This document shows, in pieces, positions 56,418 through 64,000 of a DNA stretch of 64,000 nucleotides. The stretch is taken from positions 2,542,001-2,606,000 of the forward strand of contig NZ_CP132204.1 in NCBI RefSeq assembly GCF_030718995.1, written 5' to 3'. Position numbers and translations under genes: made by a program. Each line of letters starts with the position of its first letter. Within the stretch, counting starts at the first letter, position 1. The notes beneath the pieces are model-generated. The model ran no database searches and was not told the DNA's origin. It saw nothing but the letters and a program-made list of their open reading frames with translations. Source of the stretch: Arthrobacter oryzae. GTDB lineage: Bacteria > Actinomycetota > Actinomycetes > Actinomycetales > Micrococcaceae.

Positions 56418-56483
56418 CCAACGCCCGGCAAACCCGCGAATCAGCTGTAGGATTCCAAACCACAGGCATTAAAGAGGACCACA

Positions 56484-59400
56484 TTGCACGACGACCGCCG
56501 CATCACGGAAGTCCGTCTTGACCGCTTCATGCGCGAACGCGTGGACCCCGCGGTGTATGCCCGCAGCGTCCCGCTGAACCTGAGCAGCTGGGATGTTCCG
56601 GACGAGCCCGTTTCCGTCCTGGAAGCCCTGCGCCACGACTTCGTCCCGCTGGAACACGGATCGGCGTGGGGGCGTCCCTGGAGCACCAAATGGCTGAGGC
56701 TGCAGGGGGAGGTTCCCGATTCATGGGGTACCGCTCCGGATACCGCAGTCGAGATCGTGGTGGACCTCGGGTTCACCCGCGAGCTCCCGGGCTTCCAGTG
56801 CGAGGGAACGGCGTGGCGGCCGGACGGGACCATTATCAAGGCCATCTCGCCGCGGAACCAGTACATACCGTTGAAGCTTCTCGGCAGCGGGATTGCAGTG
56901 GACTTCTACGTCGAGGCTGCCGCGAACCCGGACGTTGCGCAGGGGTGGACTTTCGCGGCCATGCCCTATGGCGACAAGTCAACGGCGGGGAACGACCCCA
57001 AGTACCGGCTGGGCAGCATCGCCATCGCCGAACTCAACCAGACCGTCTGGGAACTGCAGCAGGATGTCTGGACCCTTAGCGGGCTCATGCACGAGCTGCC
57101 GATGGAAATGCCGCGACGCCACGAGATCCTCCGCGCCTTGGAACGGATGCTGGATGTCATGGATCCGGACGACGTACCCGGCACCGCGGCGGCCGGGCGT
57201 GCAGCCCTGGCCGAAGTACTGTCGCGCCCGGCGTACGCCTCGGCCCATCAGCTGGTGGCAACGGGTCACGCGCATATCGATTCCGCCTGGCTGTGGCCGG
57301 TCCGGGAAACCATCCGCAAGTGCGCCCGCACGTTCTCCAACGTAGTGGCACTGATGGATGAGTCTCCCGACTTCGTTTTCTCGTGTTCATCCGCGCAGCA
57401 GTTCGCCTGGATGAAGGAGTTCTATCCGGAATTGTTCGGCCGCATCCGCGAAAAGGTCAAGGCCGGCCAGTTCGTGCCGGTCGGCGGTATGTGGGTGGAA
57501 TCAGACACGAACATGCCTGGCGCCGAGGCGATGGCCCGGCAGTTTATCGAAGGCAAGCAATTCTTCCTGGACGAGTTTGGCGTGGAGTGCCGCGAGGCCT
57601 GGCTGCCTGATTCCTTCGGCTACTCCGCAGCGCTGCCGCAGATCGTCAAGGCGGCCGGCAGCAAGTGGTTCCTGACCCAGAAGATCTCCTGGAACCAGGT
57701 CAACAGGATGCCGCACCACACCTTCAACTGGGAAGGGATCGACGGCACGCGCCTATTCACGCATTTTCCCCCCGTTGACACGTACAACTCCGAGCTCAGC
57801 GGGCGGGAACTCGCGCACGCGGAGCGCAACTACCGGGACCACGGCCGTGGCACGGTTTCGCTGGTCCCCTTTGGCTACGGCGACGGCGGCGGCGGACCCA
57901 CCCGGGAGATGATCGCCGCGGCCCACCGCACCGCCGACCTCGAAGGGTCGCCCAGGGTCCGGATCGGGACCGCCGCGAACTTCTTCGCCCGGGCGCAGGC
58001 CGAATACTCCCCGCTGCCGGTGTGGGTGGGCGAGATGTACTTGGAACTGCACCGCGGCACGTACACCAGCCAAGCCAAGACCAAACGGGGCAACCGGCGC
58101 AGCGAGCACCTGCTCCGGGAAGCCGAACTCTGGTGCGCCACAGCATCCGTCCGGACCGCGGGCGCGTTCGACTACCCGGCGGCCGAGCTGAAGCGACTGT
58201 GGCAACTGGTCCTGCTGCAGCAGTTCCACGACATCCTGCCCGGCAGTTCCATCGCCTGGGTCCACCAGGATGCCGAGCGGAATTATGCAGCCGTCGCGGA
58301 CGCACTGGAGGCCATCATTGCCGGCGCTGCGAACGCCGCCCTCGGTGAAGGAAACCGCGAATTCCTGCTCAACGCCGCACCGCACGAACGCAGCGGCGTG
58401 CCTGCACTGGCGGCTGCCGAACCGGTCCGGAGCGACCACCCCGTGACGGTCACCGAATCCGACGGCGGGTACGTCCTCGACAACGGCGTGATCCGGGCCG
58501 TGCTGGATTCCACCGGACTCCTGACGTCCCTGGTGGACCACGCCAGCGGCCGCGAAGCTATTGCCCCCGGCCAGTTCGGGAACCATTTGGAACTCCATCG
58601 TGATACGCCCAATGAGTGGGATGCGTGGGATATCGACGAGTTCTACCGGCGCAACGTGACCTCCCTGACCGAAGCACATTCGGTGACCCTCGAGCGGGGC
58701 GGCTGGGACGCCGTCGTCGTGGTGGAACGGCTGGTCGGATCGTCCGCGATCACCCAGCGGATTTCGCTGGAAGCAGGTTCCGGCTCGCTGGGGATCCTGA
58801 CCTCCGTGGACTGGCAGGAACGCGAAAAGCTGCTCAAAATCGGTTTCCCGCTGGATCTGCGCGCGGACCGTTCAGCGTCCGAGACCCAGTTCGGGCACGT
58901 CTTCCGGCCCACCCACACCAACACATCCTGGGAGGCCGCCAAGTTCGAAATCTGCGCCCACCGCTGGATCCATGTCGCGGAGCCGGGTTACGGCGTGGCT
59001 GTCTCCAATGCCTCCAGTTATGGTCACGATGTCACCCGGACGGTGAGGGACGACGGCGGCACAACGACTACCGTGCGTACGTCGCTGCTGCGCGCCCCCA
59101 AGTACCCTGATCCCGGTGCCGACCGCGGCCGGCACGATCTGTTGGTGACCATCAGGCCCGGTGCGGCCATTGCCGACGCCGTGGAAGAGGGCTACCGGAC
59201 TAACCTGGCCCCGCGCATGGTGAAGGGGGCACATCCCGTCAGCCCGCTGTTCACGGTGTTCAACCAGGGAATCGTGGTGGAGGCGGTGAAGCTGGCGGAG
59301 GACGGGTCCGGGGACGTCATTGTCCGTCTCTACGAATCCCTGGGGGAGCGGTCCGAAGGGATGGTGACCGCCAACTTTGATACCACGGACGTGCAGGCAG

Positions 59401-59510
59401 TGGACCTGCTGGAGCGCCCCGCTGAGGCGCACGGCGTTGTGACCGGACGGGATTCCGCCAAGCTGGCGCTTCGGCCGTTCCAGCTGGTCACCCTCCGCTT
59501 TAGCCGCTGA
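56484..59510 (+). CDS. Alpha-mannosidase, glycoside hydrolase family 38
   Basis: A 1008-residue glycosidase. The catalytic domain (about 250-520) has the zinc-binding pattern H262, H264 and D266 in HAHIDSAWLWPVRET and the nucleophile D376 in WLPDSFGYSAALPQI; the mid-helical and beta domains follow (YLELHRGTYTSQAKTKRGNR, LLQQFHDILPGSSIAWVH). It releases terminal mannose, probably inside the cell because no signal peptide exists. TTG start at 56484 with GAGGA seven bases upstream. A hairpin follows the stop. No transporter lies beside it. Confidence 0.93.
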   Translation: MHDDRRITEVRLDRFMRERVDPAVYARSVPLNLSSWDVPDEPVSVLEALRHDFVPLEHGSAWGRPWSTKWLRLQGEVPDSWGTAPDTAVEIVVDLGFTRELPGFQCEGTAWRPDGTIIKAISPRNQYIPLKLLGSGIAVDFYVEAAANPDVAQGWTFAAMPYGDKSTAGNDPKYRLGSIAIAELNQTVWELQQDVWTLSGLMHELPMEMPRRHEILRALERMLDVMDPDDVPGTAAAGRAALAEVLSRPAYASAHQLVATGHAHIDSAWLWPVRETIRKCARTFSNVVALMDESPDFVFSCSSAQQFAWMKEFYPELFGRIREKVKAGQFVPVGGMWVESDTNMPGAEAMARQFIEGKQFFLDEFGVECREAWLPDSFGYSAALPQIVKAAGSKWFLTQKISWNQVNRMPHHTFNWEGIDGTRLFTHFPPVDTYNSELSGRELAHAERNYRDHGRGTVSLVPFGYGDGGGGPTREMIAAAHRTADLEGSPRVRIGTAANFFARAQAEYSPLPVWVGEMYLELHRGTYTSQAKTKRGNRRSEHLLREAELWCATASVRTAGAFDYPAAELKRLWQLVLLQQFHDILPGSSIAWVHQDAERNYAAVADALEAIIAGAANAALGEGNREFLLNAAPHERSGVPALAAAEPVRSDHPVTVTESDGGYVLDNGVIRAVLDSTGLLTSLVDHASGREAIAPGQFGNHLELHRDTPNEWDAWDIDEFYRRNVTSLTEAHSVTLERGGWDAVVVVERLVGSSAITQRISLEAGSGSLGILTSVDWQEREKLLKIGFPLDLRADRSASETQFGHVFRPTHTNTSWEAAKFEICAHRWIHVAEPGYGVAVSNASSYGHDVTRTVRDDGGTTTTVRTSLLRAPKYPDPGADRGRHDLLVTIRPGAAIADAVEEGYRTNLAPRMVKGAHPVSPLFTVFNQGIVVEAVKLAEDGSGDVIVRLYESLGERSEGMVTANFDTTDVQAVDLLERPAEAHGVVTGRDSAKLALRPFQLVTLRFSR

Positions 59511-59546
59511 CGCGGCCATTAAGTGCAGTGAGGGCCTTAACAGGCT

Positions 59547-59581
59547 GAGTGGTGGCGGTCCCCAACGGCCCGCCACCACTC
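59547..59581. terminator. Hairpin terminator after the alpha-mannosidase gene
   Basis: GAGTGGTGGCGG and CCGCCACCACTC are perfect 12-base arms around an 11-base loop. A weaker C/G-run hairpin follows. No T run, so it may be rho-linked or a stabiliser. Confidence 0.6.
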
Positions 59582-59708
59582 ATCCCCCCAATAGCGCTCA
59601 GTGGGGGCCCGGCGCCCACGGATTGTGCCCGCTAGCGAGCCCAGCCTGCACCACTTTCACACATTCATGATTCTCTCATGTTCTAATGATTTTGTGAAAG
59701 CGCTCAGC

Positions 59709-60443
59709 CTACTTTGCAGTAGATGACCTGCGCGTCGCTGGCGCGGCAGCCCGGACGCGGCCACACCAAAAGGCGGCAAGGCCGAGGACGAAGCACAGGG
59801 CGGCCCCGTAATTGATGAAGAACCGCAGCGAATGCAGCTGTGGCGGGAAGAAGGGAAAGAGCAGGCTGCCGGCAAGGCAGACACCGCCGACGGCAAGCAA
59901 GAACGCGCCCACCCGGACCAGGGCCGGCAACCGGCTGGCCACGGCCCTGGCCAGGGCCGGGAGCAGCACAACTGAGACGTACGCCGGGTAAGCGCGGCCC
60001 GCGGCGCCATAGTATTCCACGAGCACGGCATCCCGGGGGCTGCGCTGGGAGATGGCAACCATCCCCGCCGAGGAGCCGGACGTATCCATCATGAGGAAAA
60101 CAACCACCGTGAAGGCCGAGACCAGGCCGAACACCAGCAGTCCCGGCAGCCCCAGCAGCATGCTGCGGGACTTCTGAGCGCCGAACGCCCTGAGGCTGCG
60201 CAGCCCGATGAAGAAGATGACGCCGAAGAGGACAAACCGGAGTACCAGGTTGGCGATGTTGTTGCTGCCGAGAAGGCCGTCGATGGCCACGTACGGTCCG
60301 TCAATGCTGAGCAGGATCGCCAGCGTGGCCAGCACGAAAATATAGAAGAGCGACCGGTTCTCACCCCTGATGGCACTGGGAATTCGCGCCACCGCGGCGG
60401 CGCAGCAGACGGCCAGGGTGGCCCATTGCAGGATCTCGATCAT
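59709..60443 (-). CDS. Membrane protein of unknown function, partner of an HTH protein
   Basis: A 244-residue protein with about seven hydrophobic segments (WATLAVCCAAAVA, LFYIFVLATLAILLS, LVLRFVLFGVIFFIGL, GLVSAFTVVVFLMM, AYVSVVLLPALARAVA, VGAFLLAVGGVCLAGSLLF, YGAALCFVLGLAAFWC). No transporter or enzyme signature is visible. It begins within the stop of the HTH gene (four-base overlap), so the two are made together. The overall pattern recalls small seven-helix membrane proteins that pair with HTH or peptidase genes in actinobacteria, but I cannot assign a family. Confidence 0.7.
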   Translation of the reverse strand: MIEILQWATLAVCCAAAVARIPSAIRGENRSLFYIFVLATLAILLSIDGPYVAIDGLLGSNNIANLVLRFVLFGVIFFIGLRSLRAFGAQKSRSMLLGLPGLLVFGLVSAFTVVVFLMMDTSGSSAGMVAISQRSPRDAVLVEYYGAAGRAYPAYVSVVLLPALARAVASRLPALVRVGAFLLAVGGVCLAGSLLFPFFPPQLHSLRFFINYGAALCFVLGLAAFWCGRVRAAAPATRRSSTAK

Positions 60444-61171
60444 CCGAGGTTCTCCCAGATCGTTTTGGTTTGTTCGTGGTCTTGTTCCTGGCGCTTGAGG
60501 GTCTTCCCCAGCGCCTGCAGCCTCTCGCCGGCCAGGGCGGCGAGCTCGCCGTCGGACATGGCGTCCAGCGCAGCCTGCCGCGCACCGGGTGGCCAGCCTG
60601 CTTCGGATTCGGTGATCATGCCGGTGGCCACCAGCCCGCCTGTCAGGCCGACTCCGGCGGCCCTTGACGTTGCGAGGGCCAGTTCGGGGGTCAGCCGGTT
60701 GGCTGTCAGCTGCGCGGAGTAATTCTGCGGGGCGATGCCCGTGGAACTGGAAACCCGGTGCCGGAGTTCACCGTCGTCGATCGCGTCCACCCAGTTCTTG
60801 ACGGATGTTGCATGCGGGGCCGGGGTGAGCGGCGGTGGCCGGTCGGTTTCGCTGCCGGCTGCAGCGGACCGCGAAATGACCGCCTTCAGTAAATCCATGG
60901 TGGCAATCTGGCTGACGAGTTCCGCGGCAGTGGGAAGCGCGGGGCTTCCGGCGAGCTCGCTGTAGTTGTCGAAGGTAGCCAGCGCCGCCACGGGATTGAT
61001 GTTGAAGGCCCGGCTGATGCTGACAACCGTGCTCTCGGCCACCTTCCCGCGCACCAACTGCTGGGCCAGGGTGGTCCGCTTGACCCCGGAGATTCTGCAG
61101 ATGTCAGCGGTGCTCGCCTGGGGCGCTATTCCGTGAAGCCAGCGTTGGAACGCCTTGGCGGGGAGTGGCAT
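60440..61171 (-). CDS. Helix-turn-helix protein of unknown function
   Basis: A 243-residue soluble protein. The N-terminus (about 1-66) looks like an XRE-type helix-turn-helix: ADICRISGVKRTTLAQQLVRGKVAESTVVSISRAFNINPVAALATF. A Pro-rich linker (PPPLTPAPHA) follows and a second, apparently similar helical segment (about 125-180: VDAIDDGELRHRVSSSTGIAPQNYSAQLTANRLTPELALATSRAAG) may be another HTH-like repeat. It ends with a charged helix (ERLQALGKTLKRQEQDHEQTKTIWENLG). Translationally coupled to the membrane-protein gene. It could sense or transmit a membrane signal to DNA. Confidence 0.65.
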   Translation of the reverse strand: MPLPAKAFQRWLHGIAPQASTADICRISGVKRTTLAQQLVRGKVAESTVVSISRAFNINPVAALATFDNYSELAGSPALPTAAELVSQIATMDLLKAVISRSAAAGSETDRPPPLTPAPHATSVKNWVDAIDDGELRHRVSSSTGIAPQNYSAQLTANRLTPELALATSRAAGVGLTGGLVATGMITESEAGWPPGARQAALDAMSDGELAALAGERLQALGKTLKRQEQDHEQTKTIWENLG

Positions 61172-61217
61172 TAATGGCTTCCTGCAGGGTGGGGCGGGGC
61201 TGGTCTCATTGGCCGAT

Positions 61218-61246
61218 TTTACGGCGGGGGGTATATGAACTATGCT
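61218..61246 (+). promoter_or_regulatory. Promoter of the ABC-F gene
   Basis: TTTACG (61218-61223), a 17-base spacer and TATGCT (61241-61246). A start about seven bases after TATGCT would put the 5' end at the following hairpin. Confidence 0.55.
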
Positions 61247-61254
61247 AAATGGTC

Positions 61255-61299
61255 GAACCCGTTGGTCCGTACACCCCCCAAGTCCGGACCAGCGGGTTC
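61255..61299 (+). promoter_or_regulatory. 5'-leader hairpin of the ABC-F gene (possible attenuator)
   Basis: GAACCCGTTGGTCCG pairs with CGGACCAGCGGGTTC, 15 positions with one G-U pair in RNA, around a 15-base loop. It lies at the predicted 5' end of the transcript, about 55 bases before the start codon. Confidence 0.6.
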
Positions 61300-61354
61300 T
61301 TCCATGCCCGGCGGGATTCCAGGCCGTTTTGGGCCGCAGTGAGAGGATGGACTA

Positions 61355-63052
61355 ATGACTGCAACCCTTGTTGCCAAAGACCTTTCCGGCGGTCACGACC
61401 ACCGAACACTCTTCTCAAAACTCTCCCTCACTGTGGCGCCCGGCGACGTTGTGGGCGTTGTGGGCGCGAACGGTGCCGGCAAGTCCACCCTGCTCCGGCT
61501 GCTGGCCGGTGTGGACCAGCCCCTGTCCGGCTCGGTGAGCCTTGCCCCGTCAGATGCCTTCGTGGGCTGGCTGCCCCAGGAACATGAACGCGTTGCCGGC
61601 GAAACCGTGGCGGAGTACGTGGCGCGCCGGACCGGCTGTGCCCAGGCAACCTCGGACATGGAGTCCACGGCCGAAGCTCTGGGTTCGGGCGCCCCCGGCT
61701 CGGATGATGCCTACTCCCTGGCGTTCGACCGCTGGATGGCCTCCGGCGCAGCGGACCTTGACGAGCGGATTGCACCGGTCCTTGCCGACCTCGGACTCGA
61801 CGTGGGGCCGGACGCGCTCATGACCGGCCTCTCCGGCGGACAGGCCGCCCGGGTGGCTCTGGCCGCGCTGCTGCTGAGCCGCTTCGACGTGGTCCTGCTC
61901 GATGAGCCCACCAACGACCTTGACCTCAACGGGCTGGCCAAGCTGGAAGCATTCGTGCAGGGCCTCCGCGGCGGCGTAGTCCTGGTCTCCCACGACCGCG
62001 AATTCCTGGCACGCTGTGTCACCACCATCGTTGAACTGGACCTGGCCCAGAATTCCGTGGCGGTTTACGACGGCGGCTACGAGGCGTTCCTGGAGGAACG
62101 CGCCGTGGCGCGCCGCCATGCCCGGGAGCGCTACGAAGAGTTTGCCTCCACCAAGGCGGACCTCGTCTCCCGTGCCCGGACCCAGCGTGAGTGGAGCTCC
62201 CAGGGCGTCCGCAACGCCATGAAGAAGAGCCCGGACAATGACAAGATCCGCCGTGCGGCCTCCACCGAATCCTCGGAGAAGCAGGCCCAGAAGGTGCGTC
62301 AGATGGAGTCCAGGATTGCCCGGCTCGACGAGGTCGAGGAACCCCGCAAGGAATGGCAGCTGCAGTTCAGTATCGGCCAGGCGCCGCGCTCCAGTGCGGT
62401 GGTGGCAACGCTGCGTGACGCCGTCGTGCGCCAGGGCGACTTCACCCTGGGGCCGGTGAACCTGCAGCTCAACGCCGGAGAGCGCATCGGTATCACAGGC
62501 CCCAACGGGGCCGGCAAGTCGACCCTGCTCCGGCTGCTGCTGGGGATCCGGCAGCCTGATTCCGGAAACGCTGCGATGGGCGCCTCTGTGGCCATCGGCG
62601 AAATCGACCAGGCACGTGGCCTGCTGGCCGGCCACCTCAAACTGGGGGACGCCGTCGAATCCGTCCTGACGGAGCTGACCCCGGCGGAGGTCCGGACCCT
62701 GCTGGCCAAGTTCGGCCTCAAAGCGGACCACACCTCGCGCCCGGTCGATTCGCTCTCGCCGGGGGAACGGACCCGCGCCGCGCTCGCGCTGCTGCAGGCC
62801 CGCGGGGTGAACCTGTTGGTCCTGGATGAGCCCACCAACCACCTGGACCTCCCCGCTATCGAACAGCTCGAAGAAGCACTGGAAAGCTACGACGGCGCCC
62901 TGCTCCTGGTCACGCACGACCGCCGGCTGCTGGAAAACGTGCGCCTGGACGTCCGTTGGAACGTCGAGGACGGCGTTGTCACCGAACAGTTCGCCGGCGC
63001 CGCAACATCTCCCGGCGCGGCAGATCGCGCCACGAAAGGCCAGTCACGATGA
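61355..63052 (+). CDS. ABC-F family ATPase
   Basis: A 565-residue soluble protein with two ATP-binding domains and no membrane segments. Domain 1: Walker A GANGAGKST (about 36-44), signature LSGGQAARVALA, Walker B VVLLDEPTNDLDL. A charged linker (about 240-330: RRHARERYEEFASTKADLVSRARTQ) is followed by domain 2 with GPNGAGKST, LSPGERTRAALA and LLVLDEPTNHLDLPA. ABC-F proteins act on the ribosome, either as housekeeping factors or as resistance factors releasing antibiotics. It overlaps the downstream exporter start by four bases, an unusual link for this family. GAGAGG precedes the ATG. Confidence 0.9.
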   Translation: MTATLVAKDLSGGHDHRTLFSKLSLTVAPGDVVGVVGANGAGKSTLLRLLAGVDQPLSGSVSLAPSDAFVGWLPQEHERVAGETVAEYVARRTGCAQATSDMESTAEALGSGAPGSDDAYSLAFDRWMASGAADLDERIAPVLADLGLDVGPDALMTGLSGGQAARVALAALLLSRFDVVLLDEPTNDLDLNGLAKLEAFVQGLRGGVVLVSHDREFLARCVTTIVELDLAQNSVAVYDGGYEAFLEERAVARRHARERYEEFASTKADLVSRARTQREWSSQGVRNAMKKSPDNDKIRRAASTESSEKQAQKVRQMESRIARLDEVEEPRKEWQLQFSIGQAPRSSAVVATLRDAVVRQGDFTLGPVNLQLNAGERIGITGPNGAGKSTLLRLLLGIRQPDSGNAAMGASVAIGEIDQARGLLAGHLKLGDAVESVLTELTPAEVRTLLAKFGLKADHTSRPVDSLSPGERTRAALALLQARGVNLLVLDEPTNHLDLPAIEQLEEALESYDGALLLVTHDRRLLENVRLDVRWNVEDGVVTEQFAGAATSPGAADRATKGQSR

Positions 63053-64000
63053 GCATGGACCGGGTAGCCTGGAGCTCCCTTTACAACATCACGCGGGCCT
63101 CCAGCGGCTCCAAGCCGTTCTCCAAGGCAACGCTGAAGCGCGTGTTCGGCTTCGCCCGGCCGCACCGGGGCAAACTGATCGCCTTCGTGCTGCTCTCGAT
63201 CGCCATGGCAGTCCTGGCCGTTGCCACCCCGGTCCTCGCGGGGCAGGTGGTGGACGCCATCATCGCCGGAGTAGGCGCCGACGTCGTGATCGGGCTGGCC
63301 GTGCTCATCGCGGTCGTGGCCGTGGCCGAGGCCGGGCTGGGACTCGTGACGCGCTGGCTGTCCTCCACCATCGGTGAGGGCGTCATCGTGGACCTGCGCA
63401 CCAAGGTGTTCGACCACGTGCAGAAGATGCCGATCGCCTTCTTCACCCGTACCAGGACCGGTGCCCTGGTCAGTCGTCTCAACAACGACGTGATCGGCGC
63501 GCAGTCCGCCTTCGCCGGAACCCTGTCCGGCGTCGTGAGCAACGTCGTGGCCCTCGCCCTGACCCTCGTGGTGATGCTGGGCAAGTCCTGGCTCGTGACC
63601 GTGCTCGCCATGATCCTGCTGCCGATCTTCCTCATCCCCGCCCGCCGGATGGGCTCCAAGCTGGCCGACCTGCGCCGGGAAGCCGCGGAGCACAACGCCT
63701 CCATGGGCACCCAGATGACGGAACGCTTCTCCGCCCCCGGCGCCACCCTGGTGAAGCTCTTCGGCCGACCGGATGAGGAGTCCCGGGAATTTGCCGCCCG
63801 CGCGGGACGCGTCCGGGATATCGGCGTGCGGACGGCGATGCTGCAATTCACCTTCGTGACCGCCCTGACGCTCGTCTCGGCGCTGGCGCTTGCCTTGGTC
63901 TACGGGCTGGGCGGCTTCCTGGCGCTGCAGGGGCAGCTGGCCGCGGGCGACGTCGTGGTGCTGGCACTGCTCCTTACCCGCCTTTACGCACCGCTCACCG
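63049..64000 (+). CDS. ABC exporter, membrane and ATPase fusion (5' part)
   Basis: The first 317 codons of a larger gene cut by the window edge. What is visible is a type-1 exporter membrane domain with about five to six helices starting near residue 40 (KLIAFVLLSIAMAVLAVATPVLAGQVVDAII), including RTKVFDHVQKMPIAFFTRTRTGALVSRLNNDV, which is the family's first intracellular loop and coupling region. The ATPase domain would lie beyond the window. Translationally coupled to the ABC-F gene (ATGA), so the two may serve the same resistance or export purpose. Confidence 0.88.
   Translation, partial: MSMDRVAWSSLYNITRASSGSKPFSKATLKRVFGFARPHRGKLIAFVLLSIAMAVLAVATPVLAGQVVDAIIAGVGADVVIGLAVLIAVVAVAEAGLGLVTRWLSSTIGEGVIVDLRTKVFDHVQKMPIAFFTRTRTGALVSRLNNDVIGAQSAFAGTLSGVVSNVVALALTLVVMLGKSWLVTVLAMILLPIFLIPARRMGSKLADLRREAAEHNASMGTQMTERFSAPGATLVKLFGRPDEESREFAARAGRVRDIGVRTAMLQFTFVTALTLVSALALALVYGLGGFLALQGQLAAGDVVVLALLLTRLYAPLT

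Noticed and set aside
59690..59708. TGAAAGCGCTCA resembling a LacI-type site
   Set aside because: It lies between the 3' ends of two convergent genes with no promoter to control, so it is probably chance.
61249..61354. An upstream leader peptide for the ABC-F gene starting at 61249
   Set aside because: The predicted transcript starts after this codon, there is no ribosome-binding site, and the frame runs on past the real start, so it is not a typical short leader peptide.

Overview
This is a window from a high-GC Gram-positive chromosome, most likely an Arthrobacter or Pseudarthrobacter (Micrococcaceae). The evidence is the strong GC bias, the many GTG and TTG starts, and actinobacterial markers: DUF3263, DUF4193 and DUF3027 proteins, a WXG100 protein, a bacterial XPB helicase with its usual partner, a DtxR-type regulator, LytR_C and FemX-like proteins, and c-di-AMP (ydaO-type) riboswitches in front of cell-wall hydrolases. 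It reads as ordinary core chromosome. There is no phage, integrase, transposase or CRISPR array.

Layout. 1-2.8 kb: the start of an UgpC/MsmK-type sugar-importer ATPase, then otsA-otsB (trehalose synthesis) on the minus strand. 2.9-7 kb: a membrane-anchored thiol-disulfide protein, tRNA-Thr(UGU) and several small proteins. 7-10.8 kb: an agmatine/putrescine operon (amidohydrolase, agmatine deiminase, permease) behind a pair of palindromic operators. 10.9-14.4 kb: a DoxX-like protein, Dps, and a divergent MFS exporter/TetR pair sharing one operator. 14.4-22.3 kb: a tandem glycine riboswitch and gcvP-gcvT-gcvH-glyA-sdaA, a glycine to serine to pyruvate route, interrupted by a small inverted-repeat element. 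22.3-29.5 kb: TspO, a NUC endonuclease, a FemX-like protein, a ThrE-type exporter, a siderophore-interacting protein, ung and envelope-related proteins.

29.6-35.7 kb: a cold-shock gene coupled to a lipoprotein binding protein, groEL behind two tandem CIRCE operators, an orphan sugar-binding lipoprotein with LacI-type operators, and an RNase H fused to an NTF2-like domain. 35.7-48.8 kb: a lone WXG100 protein, a two-component system, an FHA protein, XPB and partner, an extended cold-shock protein with a DUF3027 protein, an MFS transporter, serC and a DtxR regulator. 48.8-52 kb: a cell-wall cluster in which two c-di-AMP riboswitches precede an M23 peptidase and an NlpC/P60 hydrolase; a third, paralogous secreted protein follows. 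52-56.3 kb: an HNH protein, then mobA-DUF6457-moeA and fdhD (molybdenum cofactor). 56.5-64 kb: a GH38 alpha-mannosidase, an unknown HTH/membrane-protein pair, an ABC-F protein with a 5' hairpin, and the first part of an ABC exporter.

The most interesting content is regulatory: the doubled riboswitches, doubled CIRCE, paired operators on the agmatine operon, a Shine-Dalgarno buried in a palindrome, and a hairpin at the ABC-F transcript start. Among proteins, the RNase H-NTF2 fusion, the HTH/membrane pair and the NlpC/P60-like paralogue with an altered active site stand out. I found no clear wholly new multi-gene defence or secretion system.
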